Of a stretch of 64,000 nucleotides of DNA, positions 53,601 to 64,000 are shown piece by piece; positions within the stretch are counted from its first letter, which is position 1; every line of letters begins with the position of its first letter. Under the pieces are notes generated by a model that worked only from the letters and a program-made list of their open reading frames with translations, searched no databases and was not told the DNA's origin. Both the position numbers and the translations under genes were made by a program. Source of the DNA: Salvelinus alpinus (taxonomy: Eukaryota; Chordata; Actinopteri; Salmoniformes; Salmonidae); contig NC_092090.1 in NCBI RefSeq assembly GCF_045679555.1, positions 28,265,702 through 28,329,701 on the forward strand, written 5' to 3'.

Positions 53601-56600
53601 GACCCTGTCAATGGACGGAGCACAAAGCACACAATGAGCACTGGAAACAGACTAGTTATTTAGTTAGGCTATTAACAAACCGCTTCCAAACTAGAGGTCG
53701 ACCGATTAATCGGAATGGCCGATTAATTAGGGCCGATTTCAAGTTTTCATAACAATCGGTAATCGGCATTTTTGGACACCGATTATGGCCGATTACATTG
53801 CACTCCACGAGGAGACTGCGTGGCAGGCTGACTACCTGTTATGCGAGTGCAGCAAGGACCCAAGGTAAGGTGCTAGCTAGCATTAATCTTATAAAAAACA
53901 ATCAATCCTAACATAATCACTAGTTAACTACACATGGTTGATGATATTACTAGTTATTCTAGCTTGTCCTGTGTTGCATATAATCGATGCGGTGCCTGTT
54001 AATTTATCATTGAATCACAGCCTACTTCGCCAAACGGGTAATTTAACAAGCGCATTCGCGAAAAAAGCACTGTCGCTGCACCAATGTGTACCTAACCATA
54101 AACATCAATGCCTTTCTTAAAATCAATACACAAGTATATATTTCTAAACATGCATATTTAGTTAATATTGCCTGCTAACATGATTTTCTTTTAACTAGGG
54201 AAATTGTGTCACTTCTCTTGCGTTCTGTGCAAGCAGAGTCAGGAAATATGCAGCAGTTTGGGCTGCCTGGCTCGTAGCGAACTGTGTGAAGACCATTTCT
54301 TCCTAACAAAGACCGTAATTAATTTGCCAGTATTATACATAATTATGACATAACATTGAAGGTTGTGCAATGTAACAGCAATATTTAGACTTAGGGATGC
54401 CACCCGTTAGATAAAATACGGAACGGTTCCATATTTCACTGAAAGAATAAACGGTTTGTTTTCGAAATGATAGTTTCCGGATTTGACCATATTAATGACC
54501 TAAAGCTTGTATTTCTGTGTGTTATTATATTATAATTAAGTCTATGATTTGATAGAGCAGTCTGCTGCATTTGCCAGCAGCTCTTCGCTGTGCTTCAAGC
54601 ATTGCGCTGTTTATAACTTCAAGCCTATCAACTCCCGAGATTAGGCTGGCAATACTAAAGTACCTATTAGAACATCCAATAGTCAAAGGTATATGAAATA
54701 CAAATGGTATAGAGAGAAATAGTCCTATAATAACTACAACCTAAAACGTCTTACCTGGGAATATTGAAGACTCATGTTAAAAGGAACCACCAGCTTTCAT
54801 ATGTTCTCATGTTCTGAGCAAGGAACTTAAACTTTAGCTTTTTTACATGGCACATATTGCACTTTTACTTTCTTCTCCAACACTTTGTTTTTGCATTATT
54901 TAAACCAAATTGAATGTTTCATTATTTATTTGAGACTAAATTGATTTTATTATTGTATTATATTAAGTTAAAATAAGTGTTCATTCAGTATTGTTGTAAT
55001 TGTCATTATTACAAATATATAAATATAAAAATAAAAATATAATTAAAAATCGGCCGATTAATCGGTATCGGCTTTTTTTGGTCCTCCAATAATCGGTATC
55101 GGCGTTGAAAAATAATAATCGGCCGACCTCTATTCCAAACCCTGACTCTGACTTTAGTCAGAGAATGAATGCAGAGTGAATGACCGGTTGACATTGTGAG
55201 GTAAAAAAAAAATTGTAAATAATATGACAATAAAGATGTTGTAGCCATACCTGCAGCCAGTGTCCTGAGCAGTGTGTGAGCCATGTCCGCCTGTGAGGAT
55301 AGCAACACACTCTCTAGAGTCCCTAATACAGCATTGTTCATACTACACAGCAACTCTGCGTTGTCCTCAGTCACTGTGTGCAAACAGTGGGCTAAAGACA
55401 AAGAGGGAGCAGGGACTTACTACAAAATACATAATCAAGTCAAATATTTAAATGGTGAAAATGCTCATTAAAGTCGTGTGAAAATTGGTTTGATGAGACT
55501 AACCTGCAGACAAAGCCAGCTTGATGTTGTGAGTGTGTCGCTCTAGACACTGTAGGATAACATCCAGAATGCCTGCTTTGTTGAACACAGAGAGTGCCTG
55601 GCTACTGCTCTCACTGACAGACAGGGTGATGATACAACAGGAGAGTATGGTGTGAAAGAACCATAGAAACATTGGCAAGCTAACAGAATTGAATTGAATT
55701 TTGGATCTCTACGGGAAGGCTTCTCGACGCATGTTCAGATCACTAGGTGGAACTATGAAAGTAGGTTGACCGACCAGCTGACATTTGTGTTACTACTACT
55801 GTGACATTTACTACTTTTTTCTTACCAGAGATTCCACAGCAAGTTAACTGCTTCATTGGCTACATCTTCCACTGTGTTTTTCTGCCCTTTTAACAAGAGG
55901 GCATCATTGGTCTCAAACCCAGCACAGCACTGTGGAGAAACAGTACTGGGGTTCAGACACTATGAAAACACCAGACCTGGGTTCAAATACATGTGTATAT
56001 GAGTATCTAATATACTTTTTTCAGTGAGTATTTTCAAATACACAGCCCAGAACAAGTACCTTTATTTGAGTATTTTCAATACTGTTTCCAAGTGTATTTC
56101 CAAATACATTAAAATATTCAAATACTTGTCTTTCAAATAAAATATAGGCCTAGCTATCTTAATACTTACTTTGAATGTATGTGAAAGTAATTGAGATATT
56201 TGAAGTAGTATTTGAACCCAGGTCTGGAAAACATACAGCCCTATAAAATAGCTATGCATTGATGTGACTAACCATCAAGGAATGGAGGTATGTAGATGCT
56301 TCACTTTTCAGACATGCACACCATGAAACATGTTGTTCAAAATGTGAAAAAACATAACATTTGCGCTGCAGGGCCAAACCCATTAATACATTCATTTTAA
56401 GGTGTCTAACATGATAATGATTAATGAGGCAAGGCCTCACCTCTCGAAGCAGAGCAGTCAGAGGAGTCATGACGTCCTGTTTCACCATGTCCTCACACAC
56501 CTCATGACCCCCACAGGCACTCAGGTTCCTGATGTGAGAAGAACACATCACTCAGTCGCTGAACGATAACTATCACATCAGTGCTAACAGTTAATTGAGG

Positions 56601-58317
56601 GTGTGGTATTTCAAGAGGACTCTCTCAGTGTCTGTTTAGCAAGCCAAAGCATCCTTCACGAACCAACTTCTGTCATACAGCACATAATGGCTTCAACAAC
56701 CATCTACATTCAAATCTGACATTTAGCACACTCTCTGAACAATCTAGCAATATCTGATAGGCTTGATTCTCAGTCCAGACTCCACACCATCCCTCTCACA
56801 TCTCTAAGGGGTTCTGTTAAGTGGCTAGTACTGGGTAGTGAACCTCCCTGTGGGAGGCTGAGGGCTCACCTGAGTGCCCCTGTGGCAGTCTCCCTGACGG
56901 CCAGGCTGCGGTCCAGCAGTAAGGGCCCGAGACGTCTCACCGCATCCCGCTGGAGGAAGCCTGGGATGGTCTGGCTCTGCTGCACCACGCGTGATATGTT
57001 GGCACAAGCAAACTCACGCACATCGGCACTGGGACTCTGCAACTAAACACATACAGTATAAACAGGGGTTATTTGGATATTCACTTTTCATACCATCTGT
57101 GTTCTTTTATCTCCAGTTGTATATGTGGGAAACACTGTTTAGTGGCACTGAACTAGATTTTACAATGTACAGAACAAAAATATAAAATGCAACAAGTTTA
57201 CTGAGTTACAGTTCATATAAGAAAATCAGTCAGCTGAAATAAATTCATTAGGCCCGGCCTAATCTATGGATTTCACATGACTGGGCAGGGGAGCAGCCAT
57301 GGGTTGGCCTGGGAGAATGAGTTTTTCTCCACAAAAGGGCTTTATTAGAGACAGAAATACTCTTCAGTTTCATCCGCTGTCCATGTGGCTGATCTCAAAC
57401 GATCCCGCAGGTTTAGAAGCCGGATGTGGAGGTCCTGGGCTGGTGTGGTTTCACGTCATCTGCGGTTGAGGCCGGTTTGACGTTCTGCCAAATTCTCTAA
57501 AAACGATGTTGGAGGCGGCTTACGGTAGATAAATTAACATTCAATTCTCTGGCAACAGTTCTGGTGGACATTCCTGCAGTCAGCATGCCAATTGCACAGT
57601 TCCTCAAAACTTGATATATCTGTGGCATTGTGCTGTGACAAAACTGCACATTTTTAGAGGCCTTTTATTGTCCCCAGCACAAGGTGCACCTGTTTAATGA
57701 TCATGCTGTTTAATCTTCTTGATATGCCACACCTGTGGATGGATTATGAGTTATTTTGGCAAAGGAGAAATGCTCACTAACATGGGTTTAAACAATTTGT
57801 GCACACAATTTGTGAAATACACTTTTTGTGCATATGCAAAACTTCTGGGATATTTTGTATCAGCTCATGAAACATGACCAACACTTTACATGTTGTGTTT
57901 ATATTTTTGTTCGGTGTAGTTCTGTGAAATATTAATTAATATTATTTTTTGGGGGGGGAGGGCACATTTGAGCATGATTATAAAAATGTAATAACACGTG
58001 TTTGCCTGTTTTTTGCATCTGCGGGAAGGTCCTTAGGAAGACATTTAATTTGTCCTATGGAAACATTGACATGCTTATGAAAAGCAGAACTGACCTGCAA
58101 GCTTTTGTAAAATAGAGTGCAACATCCATTAGACCGAAATAAAAGTACTGTGGTCAGATCTTGGGGCTCTTACTTTCTCCAATAACTCCCCAGCTGGAGA
58201 GTCGACTCCATCACAGACTTCATCGTAGTCCTCTTCCACTTCCTTTACAGCAGTTACCGACAGTCCCTCTGCGTTGAACTGCGGACGTCTAAATTTGTTA
58301 GTCTTACTTTTACCCAT
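50682..58317 (-). CDS. heatr3: HEAT repeat-containing protein 3 (Syo1-type ribosomal protein importer)
   Basis: Fifteen coding exons in order: 58317-58174, 57042-56870, 56528-56441, 55929-55826, 55613-55504, 55391-55251, 53604-53312, 52962-52872, 52645-52491, 52286-52204, 51946-51810, 51658-51570, 51408-51265, 51089-50913, 50795-50682. The sum is 2,043 bases, 680 residues and a TGA; 680 is also the human length as I recall it. The start [14 protein letters not shown] has the basic N-terminus of the family. Armadillo/HEAT repeats follow ([46 protein letters not shown]). Two acidic loops ([12 protein letters not shown] and [17 protein letters not shown]) correspond to the Syo1 acidic region that binds uL5, and [18 protein letters not shown] lies between them. 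C-terminal repeats end [14 protein letters not shown]. The family carries uL18/RPL5 with uL5 into the nucleus for 5S RNP assembly, and HEATR3 loss causes Diamond-Blackfan-type anaemia in human. Introns 1, 4 and 6 carry mobile elements. Confidence 0.97.
53692..55132. mobile_element. hAT-type non-autonomous transposon in heatr3 intron 6
   Basis: The termini tagaggtcgaccgattaatc and the complementary right end (aataatcggccgacctcta) are inverted repeats rich in 'atcgg' words. An exact 8-bp duplication ttccaaac flanks the element (53,684-53,691 and 55,133-55,140). It is 1,441 bp long without a recognisable transposase. The perfect duplication suggests a fairly recent insertion. Confidence 0.93.
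55972..56226. mobile_element. hAT-type MITE in heatr3 intron 3
   Basis: The inverted ends are cagacctgggttcaaatac and gtatttgaacccaggtctg, exact complements. The flanks gaaaacac (55,964-55,971) and gaaaacat (56,227-56,234) match at 7 of 8 bases. The interior is AT-rich. The same family is seen, split, at 75-1707. Confidence 0.93.
57170..57916. mobile_element. Internally deleted Tc1-derived element in heatr3 intron 1
   Basis: The start cagaacaaaaatataaaatg and end 'gtttatatttttgttcggtg' are inverted repeats, with TA at 57,168-57,169 and 57,917-57,918. The interior matches 15,819-16,425 but is longer. Remnants of an antisense transposase are scattered and no open frame remains. Confidence 0.88.
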
Positions 58318-58787
58318 AGTTTATTTCGATCAATATCGCGTCTCACTTAATCTATCATGTAGTTGGCTGTCACACTCTCACGTTTCGCATCATTTTAAGC
58401 CATGTGGAACATCGGTGGAGATTCGTCGGGGTGCCGTAAAATGGTGCTTACTCTCGCAATGCAGAAGGGGTGTCGTATTTATGTCGCAAAGACGAGACCA
58501 GGGCCCCGTTTTTACGCTTCATAGATAAATCATTCTACTCCCTTCTTTGAAATAATGATCGGTCTAACATTGCTGGAAAACCACAAACTAATTTGTAGCG
58601 AATAGTGTTATCAAACAATGCTTAAACGTTTGAATACAATAAAAACTGTAAAGATCAAATTACACATTGACATTTACTTTCAAACAAGTTGTATAGACAT
58701 TCACAATCTGGAGCAAAAGCATTTACTGTCTACAGGTTGCAACCATATACTACAGTAAATCACAGGAAACACATCTTCACACAAGTA

Positions 58788-58793
58788 TTTATT
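58788..58793 (-). promoter_or_regulatory. cnep1r1: Candidate cnep1r1 polyadenylation signal
   Basis: AATAAA on minus lies 382 bases after the cnep1r1 stop and about 470 bases before the heatr3 start codon. The heatr3 promoter must therefore sit within roughly 450 bases. Confidence 0.5.
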
Positions 58794-59174
58794 AGGTATA
58801 TAACAATTTGTTTAAAAATAGAAAGATATCTAAAACAAAATGCATGTCATCATTAGAAATGAACATCTGAACTCATGGCGAATGAGTTATGTCAAAGGGT
58901 GTGTGAGTACAGAAGCAGCTTTAAGGGAGACCGTAACACTGACTGAGATGCTGTTAAAAAGGCAGTTGATGTCCTCTCCCCTCACAATCCTTCATTAATA
59001 CATAATGGAGCACATCAACATAAACACCCCTCAGTATTTCCCCAATCTCCTTCCTTCTTACATTGTTTCAGATCCTCCAAACAGGATTCTGGTCCTTGTG
59101 TCAGTCTGTTTTTCAGTGGCAATCAACATAGTCATTAAGAACATTTAATTTCCCACCCCCCCAAGAGTTTGTGG

Positions 59175-61429
59175 TTATTGGATGTGTGGCCGTGGTTTGA
59201 GAATTAGTTTCCCCGTCTGTAAAAGAGACAAAAACATCAAAGTCAATACAATGCATAGATGTACAGGCAATAATTCCAAATCATACTTTTAAATTATGTA
59301 AGGGATGGCCAAAAACAAGACAGCTGGATTGAATTGATTATGAATTAAGTTAACCTCAAAGAAGATGACTTATGCAACTTACATCATCGCAGGACATGTT
59401 GTATTCTGCTAAAACTGTCCGACAGCGAGCTGCAATACTTGAAGAGAGTGAGTTAATGGAGAATTGTCCTATTACTGAAGTAAATCTAAATAAATAAAAC
59501 ATATGTAAATGGTATGTTATAGAAGGGTCCAGACACTTTTCTTGTGATTTGGCCTGTTTTTGAGAAACTAACCAAAAAAGTGATTTCTCATTGCTTGTTG
59601 TGCAGTATCAGGGCAGACATGAACAAAATATTCCCAAAAAAAACATCCTTTTGGAAACAAACACACTCTCAGTATAGCGATATATAGGATTACTAAGGCC
59701 ACCAGGTCCCTAGCTGTCATTTACCATCCAAACAGTATCACTACTTCCTTAATGGATTATTTTCAGTGCAATGATGTAGGTCTTTAGATATTGTACACAT
59801 GAAATTGTGTAAATACAAACTTTATCTGCAACGTTACAATCCATTTTGGTCAAGTAGCGCTGTTTCCCCCACGCAGCTATGCAGGCCGAGAGAGTACATA
59901 GACATAGCCCGTACAGCACTACTGGTAGAAGAAACTATCGAGTTGCACAAAATGGAATATAACGTTGCGGATCAAGTTTGGAATGACACAATTGCATGTG
60001 TACAATATCTAAAGACCTGCATCACTACACTGAAAATTCTCCTTTAAGGAAGTAGTGACACTGTTTGGATTGTAAATGACAGCTATGGACCTGGTGGCCT
60101 TCTTCATAGTCCTGAGTAAATTAAGTGTGGAACTTTAAACAAGAGGAAGGATACATTGATGGTGCAACGACTCGTTTGTGTATTCCAGCAAAGAACAGAG
60201 CGATCAAAGTGATGCAGCTGATGGTGAAGAACGGATGGTTCCACAACGATGAGAAGAAAGACACCTGAGAAAGACAGCCAGAGGTACAGAGAGATTAGAC
60301 AGGCAAACACACACAACCAAACTAAAATCACAAACACACTGATCTGTGTGAAAGGTATCCTACTTTATCACATACACAATCAAGCTGTCATCACACACAC
60401 ACTGACCTTCTGTGTGTCAGGGTCTATCAACCAGTTCCAGGCTCCAGTCGCCGTACAAACTGAGACCACTATTAGAATCACTGAAACAAATGTGAGATAT
60501 TGATGTATATCCCCTGAAAACAAGTGGCAGAATAATGTAGGCCTGAATCCTTTACAATAAAATTCAAAATACTCAGGCTCGGAGGCCATTTACTCTTGAA
60601 ATGTTACTGATTATGGTTTGACAGTCGCAATGTAGTCATTGATTAGACAGAGTTGGAACTACAAATACTTACTTCGCCACCTCCCGGTTGCAGGTTGCAA
60701 ACAGGAGACGTATTCTGTCAATCTTCTCTCAAAAGCTTTTAGGTCTGCAAAAACAAAAGCAGTTTTTGATGTTCTTGAACAAAACCATACAGAAGGAACA
60801 TACAATATTCTTTTTTTGTGCTGTGCTTGATTGGTTTGGAACCGATGGAGTAATCCAAAAGTAAATAAACGACTGAATTATGTTTAGCTTGGACTGGCAA
60901 AACAAGCCTATAGTTAACGACCTTCTGAGATATCCAGGTTATGAATAGAATCAATCAAATGGGCTAAAGTGTGCGTATATGTTTGCATTGGTTAACAGTT
61001 CTGGTGAGCGTACAGCGGTGGTCTTCTGGGGCTAACAACTACCGGTATGCTAACTATTTATAGCATAACTAGTTAGCCGGCTAATAAGATAGTGTAGCTA
61101 ACAAGCCTTTGGGTGGATTTTTTTTGTACAAGTTAATGTCGAACCCCCGAGGAGGGAAATAAGCAAAAATGTAATTAGCTTGAGTTTGGTATTTTGACAT
61201 TTACCAATTAATGTCCTTTAAAAGGTTAGCCTAGCTAGCTAGCTAGGTCATCGCGGCTGGCTAATCAAGCTAACAAATGACTCAAGTGAATTGCAAAGGC
61301 ACGTTTGTCACCGTGCGTTTTACTTCAAAGCGAAACTTTACTTATAATAACATGCATCATGATTTGTGGAAAAAAAAAAAGAATTTGCTTGCCATGTTGA
61401 CTACCTTCGGCCTGTTCCAAGGAATTCAT
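59175..61429 (-). CDS. cnep1r1: CTDNEP1 (nuclear envelope phosphatase) regulatory subunit 1
   Basis: Six coding exons: 61429-61405, 60744-60673, 60480-60407, 60264-60155, 59437-59383, 59216-59175. The total is 378 bases, 125 residues and a TAA, equal to the length I recall for the human protein (TMEM188). It reads [20 protein letters not shown], then [10 protein letters not shown], a first membrane segment at about 33-52 ([18 protein letters not shown]), a luminal loop, and a second segment at about 69-85 ([17 protein letters not shown]). It ends in a cytosolic tail, [10 protein letters not shown]. This Spo7-type subunit holds and activates CTDNEP1 at the endoplasmic reticulum and nuclear envelope, which dephosphorylates lipins and so controls phosphatidic acid and membrane growth. 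The donor after exon 4 (gtatcc) is weaker than usual. It sits tightly between heatr3 and nat in the same direction. Confidence 0.97.
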
Positions 61430-61659
61430 TGCTCTTCTCTCCGGCTGGTGGACGTGCTAGCTAGTTCTCCTGGGCAATTGGGAAAGGGCGAAAACCTTAA
61501 CGTGGATTGGACGATTTCGAGAAATGTACGGTGATTGGTTTAAACAAGTAACTGCTACGGCGCAAACCCTAGCACCTACTCATCCACTCTTCAGATATTA
61601 TCTAAAAGTAGGTCGCAGAGACCAAATAACCAATGAATATATATTTGTTTAAAAGCATG

Positions 61660-61665
61660 TTTATT
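61660..61665 (-). promoter_or_regulatory. Candidate nat polyadenylation signal
   Basis: AATAAA on minus about 340 bases after the nat stop. It places the nat 3' end within about 230 bases of the cnep1r1 start codon. Confidence 0.4.
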
Positions 61666-61737
61666 GAGTGTTCAAAGGCCGCACAATCAGCTCTGGTGAA
61701 ATAAATTTTTAATATTGACAGAAAATACTGTAATGAA

Positions 61738-61815
61738 ACAGGCAGGGAGCAGGTCTCGAACCCTCGACCTTCGAGCCCGAGGTCCGGCGCGCTATCGACT
61801 GTGCCGCAAAAGTAT
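61738..61815 (-). mobile_element. tRNA-like sequence, probable SINE head
   Basis: Read on minus, 'gcggcacagtcgatagcgcg' resembles an A-box region and 'gagggttcgagacc' contains a perfect B box (GGTTCGAnnCC). The acceptor stem does not pair, so this is not a functional tRNA gene. By position it would lie in the nat 3' untranslated region. Confidence 0.45.
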
Positions 61816-62000
61816 GCTCGAACGGCAGTGTCGATTTCCGCGAGTATAAACCCAGGGTCGTTACAATACAAAATGTGTTTTGTAAATCTCACTGATCTCG
61901 TTGTGAGGAATCTTTGCTCAATGTAGCAGCACCTAGATTTGCCAAGGCTACATTACAATTACATCACATTAAATATTAAATGGTACAGGCAATCAAATTC

Positions 62001-62873
62001 TTAAATAGTGTAGCCAGCTTTGTTGTTTTTGGGAACCAGCTTGTTTGCTAACAACACATTAAACATTTCCTTCAGCACTTTATCCACATCATCATCAGAT
62101 ATGTCTTTCATATCCAAAACATCAAAACCATCCTGGTTGTTGTAGGTGACCTCACTGAAGGTCCAGCCAATTAGAGCTCTGAATCCTGTAGCCGTCTGCA
62201 GTGAGCAGATGGACTTGTTGGTGAATAGAGACTTTGGATCTGTCTGAAGGCAGTGGGAAGTCTCTAGGAAATGATCAACCCCACGGGGAACCAGGGTGAA
62301 GCCGTAGATCTTCTTGGTTGGGCTCTTGTCTACCAGAGGCGAGTTGGTAAAGGCCTCATTGAGAACCAGAGGCTTTCGACCAGTCTTCTCCAGGGTCCAC
62401 AGGTCTCCATCTTGTATGAGACGGAAGACACCAGGAGATTGTGGCTGGTCCTTCCCGGAGACGAGCTCAAGAGGGTGCCATATTTGGGAGGATACCCCAA
62501 AGCTCACGTCTGCAATGTAAGCAGTCCCATCAATGACCACCTTGTTGATGAGGTGAGAGTCTATTGGCCCGAACTGGTTTATGGTGTTGTTGTAGACTCT
62601 TGAACCCAGTGTTACTGGATTATAACCCATCTCTTTTAGTACCCAAGCAAAGAGGAGGTTATTCTCACAACACCAACCCCCCCGATTGCTCCTCACAATC
62701 TTATTGAAAATCAACTCATGGTCCATAGTGATCTTCTCACCACAGTGAATGCTGAGGTTTTCAAATGGTATTGACATCACATGGTGTTTGTGGACCTGGT
62801 TCAGTGTTTCAAGGTCTGGTTTAGAAAATGGGCCGTAGAACCCGATCCTCTTGAAGTACTCTTCCAGATTCAT
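62001..62873 (-). CDS. nat: Arylamine N-acetyltransferase
   Basis: A single uninterrupted exon of 290 codons, the usual length of vertebrate NATs. The enzyme moves acetyl from acetyl-CoA to arylamines, hydrazines and N-hydroxy-arylamines in the cytosol. The catalytic triad falls at the family positions: Cys68 in NRGGWCCENN, His107 in IDSHLINKV and Asp122 in AYIADVSFG. The N-terminal helix bundle (MNLEEYFKRIGFYGPFSKPD), MSIPFENLSIHCGE and the C-terminal lid are all present. The start at 62,873 is chosen because a splice acceptor (taactcttag) ends 6 bases upstream, giving an untranslated first exon as in other vertebrate NATs. Fish NATs are often named NAT-10-like; which human NAT it resembles most cannot be said. 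Confidence 0.96.
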   Translation of the reverse strand: MNLEEYFKRIGFYGPFSKPDLETLNQVHKHHVMSIPFENLSIHCGEKITMDHELIFNKIVRSNRGGWCCENNLLFAWVLKEMGYNPVTLGSRVYNNTINQFGPIDSHLINKVVIDGTAYIADVSFGVSSQIWHPLELVSGKDQPQSPGVFRLIQDGDLWTLEKTGRKPLVLNEAFTNSPLVDKSPTKKIYGFTLVPRGVDHFLETSHCLQTDPKSLFTNKSICSLQTATGFRALIGWTFSEVTYNNQDGFDVLDMKDISDDDVDKVLKEMFNVLLANKLVPKNNKAGYTI

Positions 62874-63384
62874 TTTGTCCTAAGAGTTAACAAAACAAAG
62901 ACACTGCATGAGTTTCTGCTTTTGCATGATTTACGACTACATATACAGAAACTGACATCCGTTAATGTCTCATTCACAATTTGTTTTTCACATCCTCTTT
63001 GCAATTGAAACACCACCATGTAGGCATTATCCTTGAATTGAAGGATAAAAGATTAAAGAATAGACAAAAACTTGGGATACACAAGGATACTACATGGAGG
63101 CACAGGCAGCTATTTTTCATTTCCATTTGATGATTACTTACTTTCAAAGGCAGTGAAAAAGTAGCTTCTCAAAGTATTGCTTGCTGTTCAGAGTTCTTCA
63201 GGGCAAGAAGGGCAAAGCAGTTGTGCATTAAAAGAGATAAGAATGGCTCTTGCATGACAAAACAACTGAGCACCCTAGACTTTGCTCATGTACTGGAAAG
63301 CAAAACTAAAGTTCACGAGTGAGCCTTGCATAAGGGTCCTCACTTGTAAAACACTGGAGCCTTGTGGTGTGTATGGGAAGTGTT
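62874..63384 (-). other. nat upstream region with a probable untranslated first exon
   Basis: The acceptor lies directly upstream of the ATG (exon resumes at 62,879). On minus a good donor (tttgaaa|gtaagt) at 63,142 would end a short 5' leader exon reaching to about 63,250. No TATA box was noticed. Nothing else is seen in this stretch. Confidence 0.5.
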
Positions 63385-64000
63385 GTACATTTCAGATACA
63401 CTGACATATTTATTTTATTTTTATTTCACCTTTATTTAACCAGGTAGGCTAGTTGAGAACAAGTTCTCCTTTACAACTGCGACCTGGCCAAGATAAAGCA
63501 AAGCAGTGCGACACAAACAACAACACAGAGTTACACATGGAATAAACAAACATACAGTCAATAACACAATAGAAAAGTCTATATACAGTGTGTGCAAATG
63601 AGGTAAGATTAAGGAGGTAAGGCAATAAATAGGCCATAGTTGCGAAATAATTACAATTTAGAAATGAATCACTGGAGTGATAGATGTGCAGAAGATGAAT
63701 GTGCAAGTAGAGATACTGGGGTGTAAAGGAGCAAAAAATAAATATAACAATATGGGGATGAGGTATTTGAATGGGCTATTTACAGATGGGCTTTGTACAG
63801 GTGCAATGATCTGTAAGCTGCTCTGACAGCTGATGTTTAAAGTTAGAGAGGGAGATATGAGTCTCCAGCTTCAGTGATATTTGCAATTCGTTCCAGTCAT
63901 TGGCAGCAGAGAACTGGAAGGAAAGGTGGCCAAATGAGGAGTTGGCTTTGGGGGTGATCAGTGAACTATAACTGCTGGAGCGCGTGCTACGGGTGGGTGC
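63385..64000 (-). mobile_element. LINE 3' end, runs off the window
   Basis: At the left edge 'atttcacctttatttaacca' then 'ggtaggctagttgagaacaa' is the antisense of a very common salmonid LINE tail. Reading minus from the right, the words WNELQISLKLETHISLSNFK then QLSEQLTDHCTCT are the C-terminal end of the reverse transcriptase, followed by about 400 bases of 3' untranslated region. The rest lies beyond base 64,000. Confidence 0.82.

Noticed and set aside
61738-61815. Functional tRNA gene
   Set aside because: The B box is good but the acceptor stem does not pair and the T stem has a mismatch. A SINE head is more likely.

Overview
The window is vertebrate nuclear DNA from a salmonid fish (Salmo, Oncorhynchus, Salvelinus or a relative). 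The evidence is spliced vertebrate genes with canonical GT-AG introns, a tRNA-Lys-type HpaI SINE (about 17.6 kb), several tRNA-derived salmonid SINEs, Sleeping-Beauty-type and other Tc1/mariner copies, L2/CR1-like LINEs, and long CA and G runs. The species cannot be fixed from the sequence.

Four protein-coding genes can be rebuilt exon by exon, all on the minus strand and read right to left: nat (arylamine N-acetyltransferase, coding part in one exon, 290 aa), cnep1r1 (6 coding exons, 125 aa), heatr3 (15 coding exons, 680 aa) and tent4b/papd5 (12 coding exons, 645 aa). Every exon junction in the models keeps the reading frame. The order cnep1r1-heatr3-tent4b is the human chromosome 16q12 order. 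In human the next gene is ADCY7. At that side (13,731-13,845) there is one clean adcy7 exon from the second cyclase domain, but I find no other adcy7 exon. The locus looks like the remnant of a lost or broken adcy7, possibly one of the two whole-genome-duplication copies.

Layout: 0-5.4 kb is a stack of DNA transposons and an unclassified TTAA-flanked repeat. 5.4-11.8 kb is gene-poor, with a long CA run, a LINE tail and a hAT-type MITE. 11.8-16.4 kb is a nested Tc1/L1/Sleeping-Beauty-like pile with the adcy7 exon trapped inside. 16.4-26.8 kb is gene-poor, with SINEs, a LINE, MITEs, another Tc1 and a few uncertain exon-like signals. 26.8-46.7 kb is tent4b, including a 9.1-kb first intron with few mobile elements. 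46.8-49.8 kb holds a folded-back Tc1, an L2-like LINE and a roughly 33-bp minisatellite. 50.7-58.3 kb is heatr3, 58.8-61.4 kb cnep1r1 and 62.0-63.2 kb nat. A LINE 3' end runs off the right edge.

The genes do not form one pathway. tent4b is a non-canonical poly(A) polymerase (mixed tailing of mRNA, RNA quality control). heatr3 is the Syo1-type chaperone/importer of ribosomal proteins. cnep1r1 is the membrane subunit of the lipin phosphatase CTDNEP1. nat acetylates arylamines. I see no new defence, toxin or mobile 'system'. The notable features are transposon nesting, the isolated adcy7 exon, a tent4b intron made almost wholly of one LINE, and the minisatellite open on both strands.
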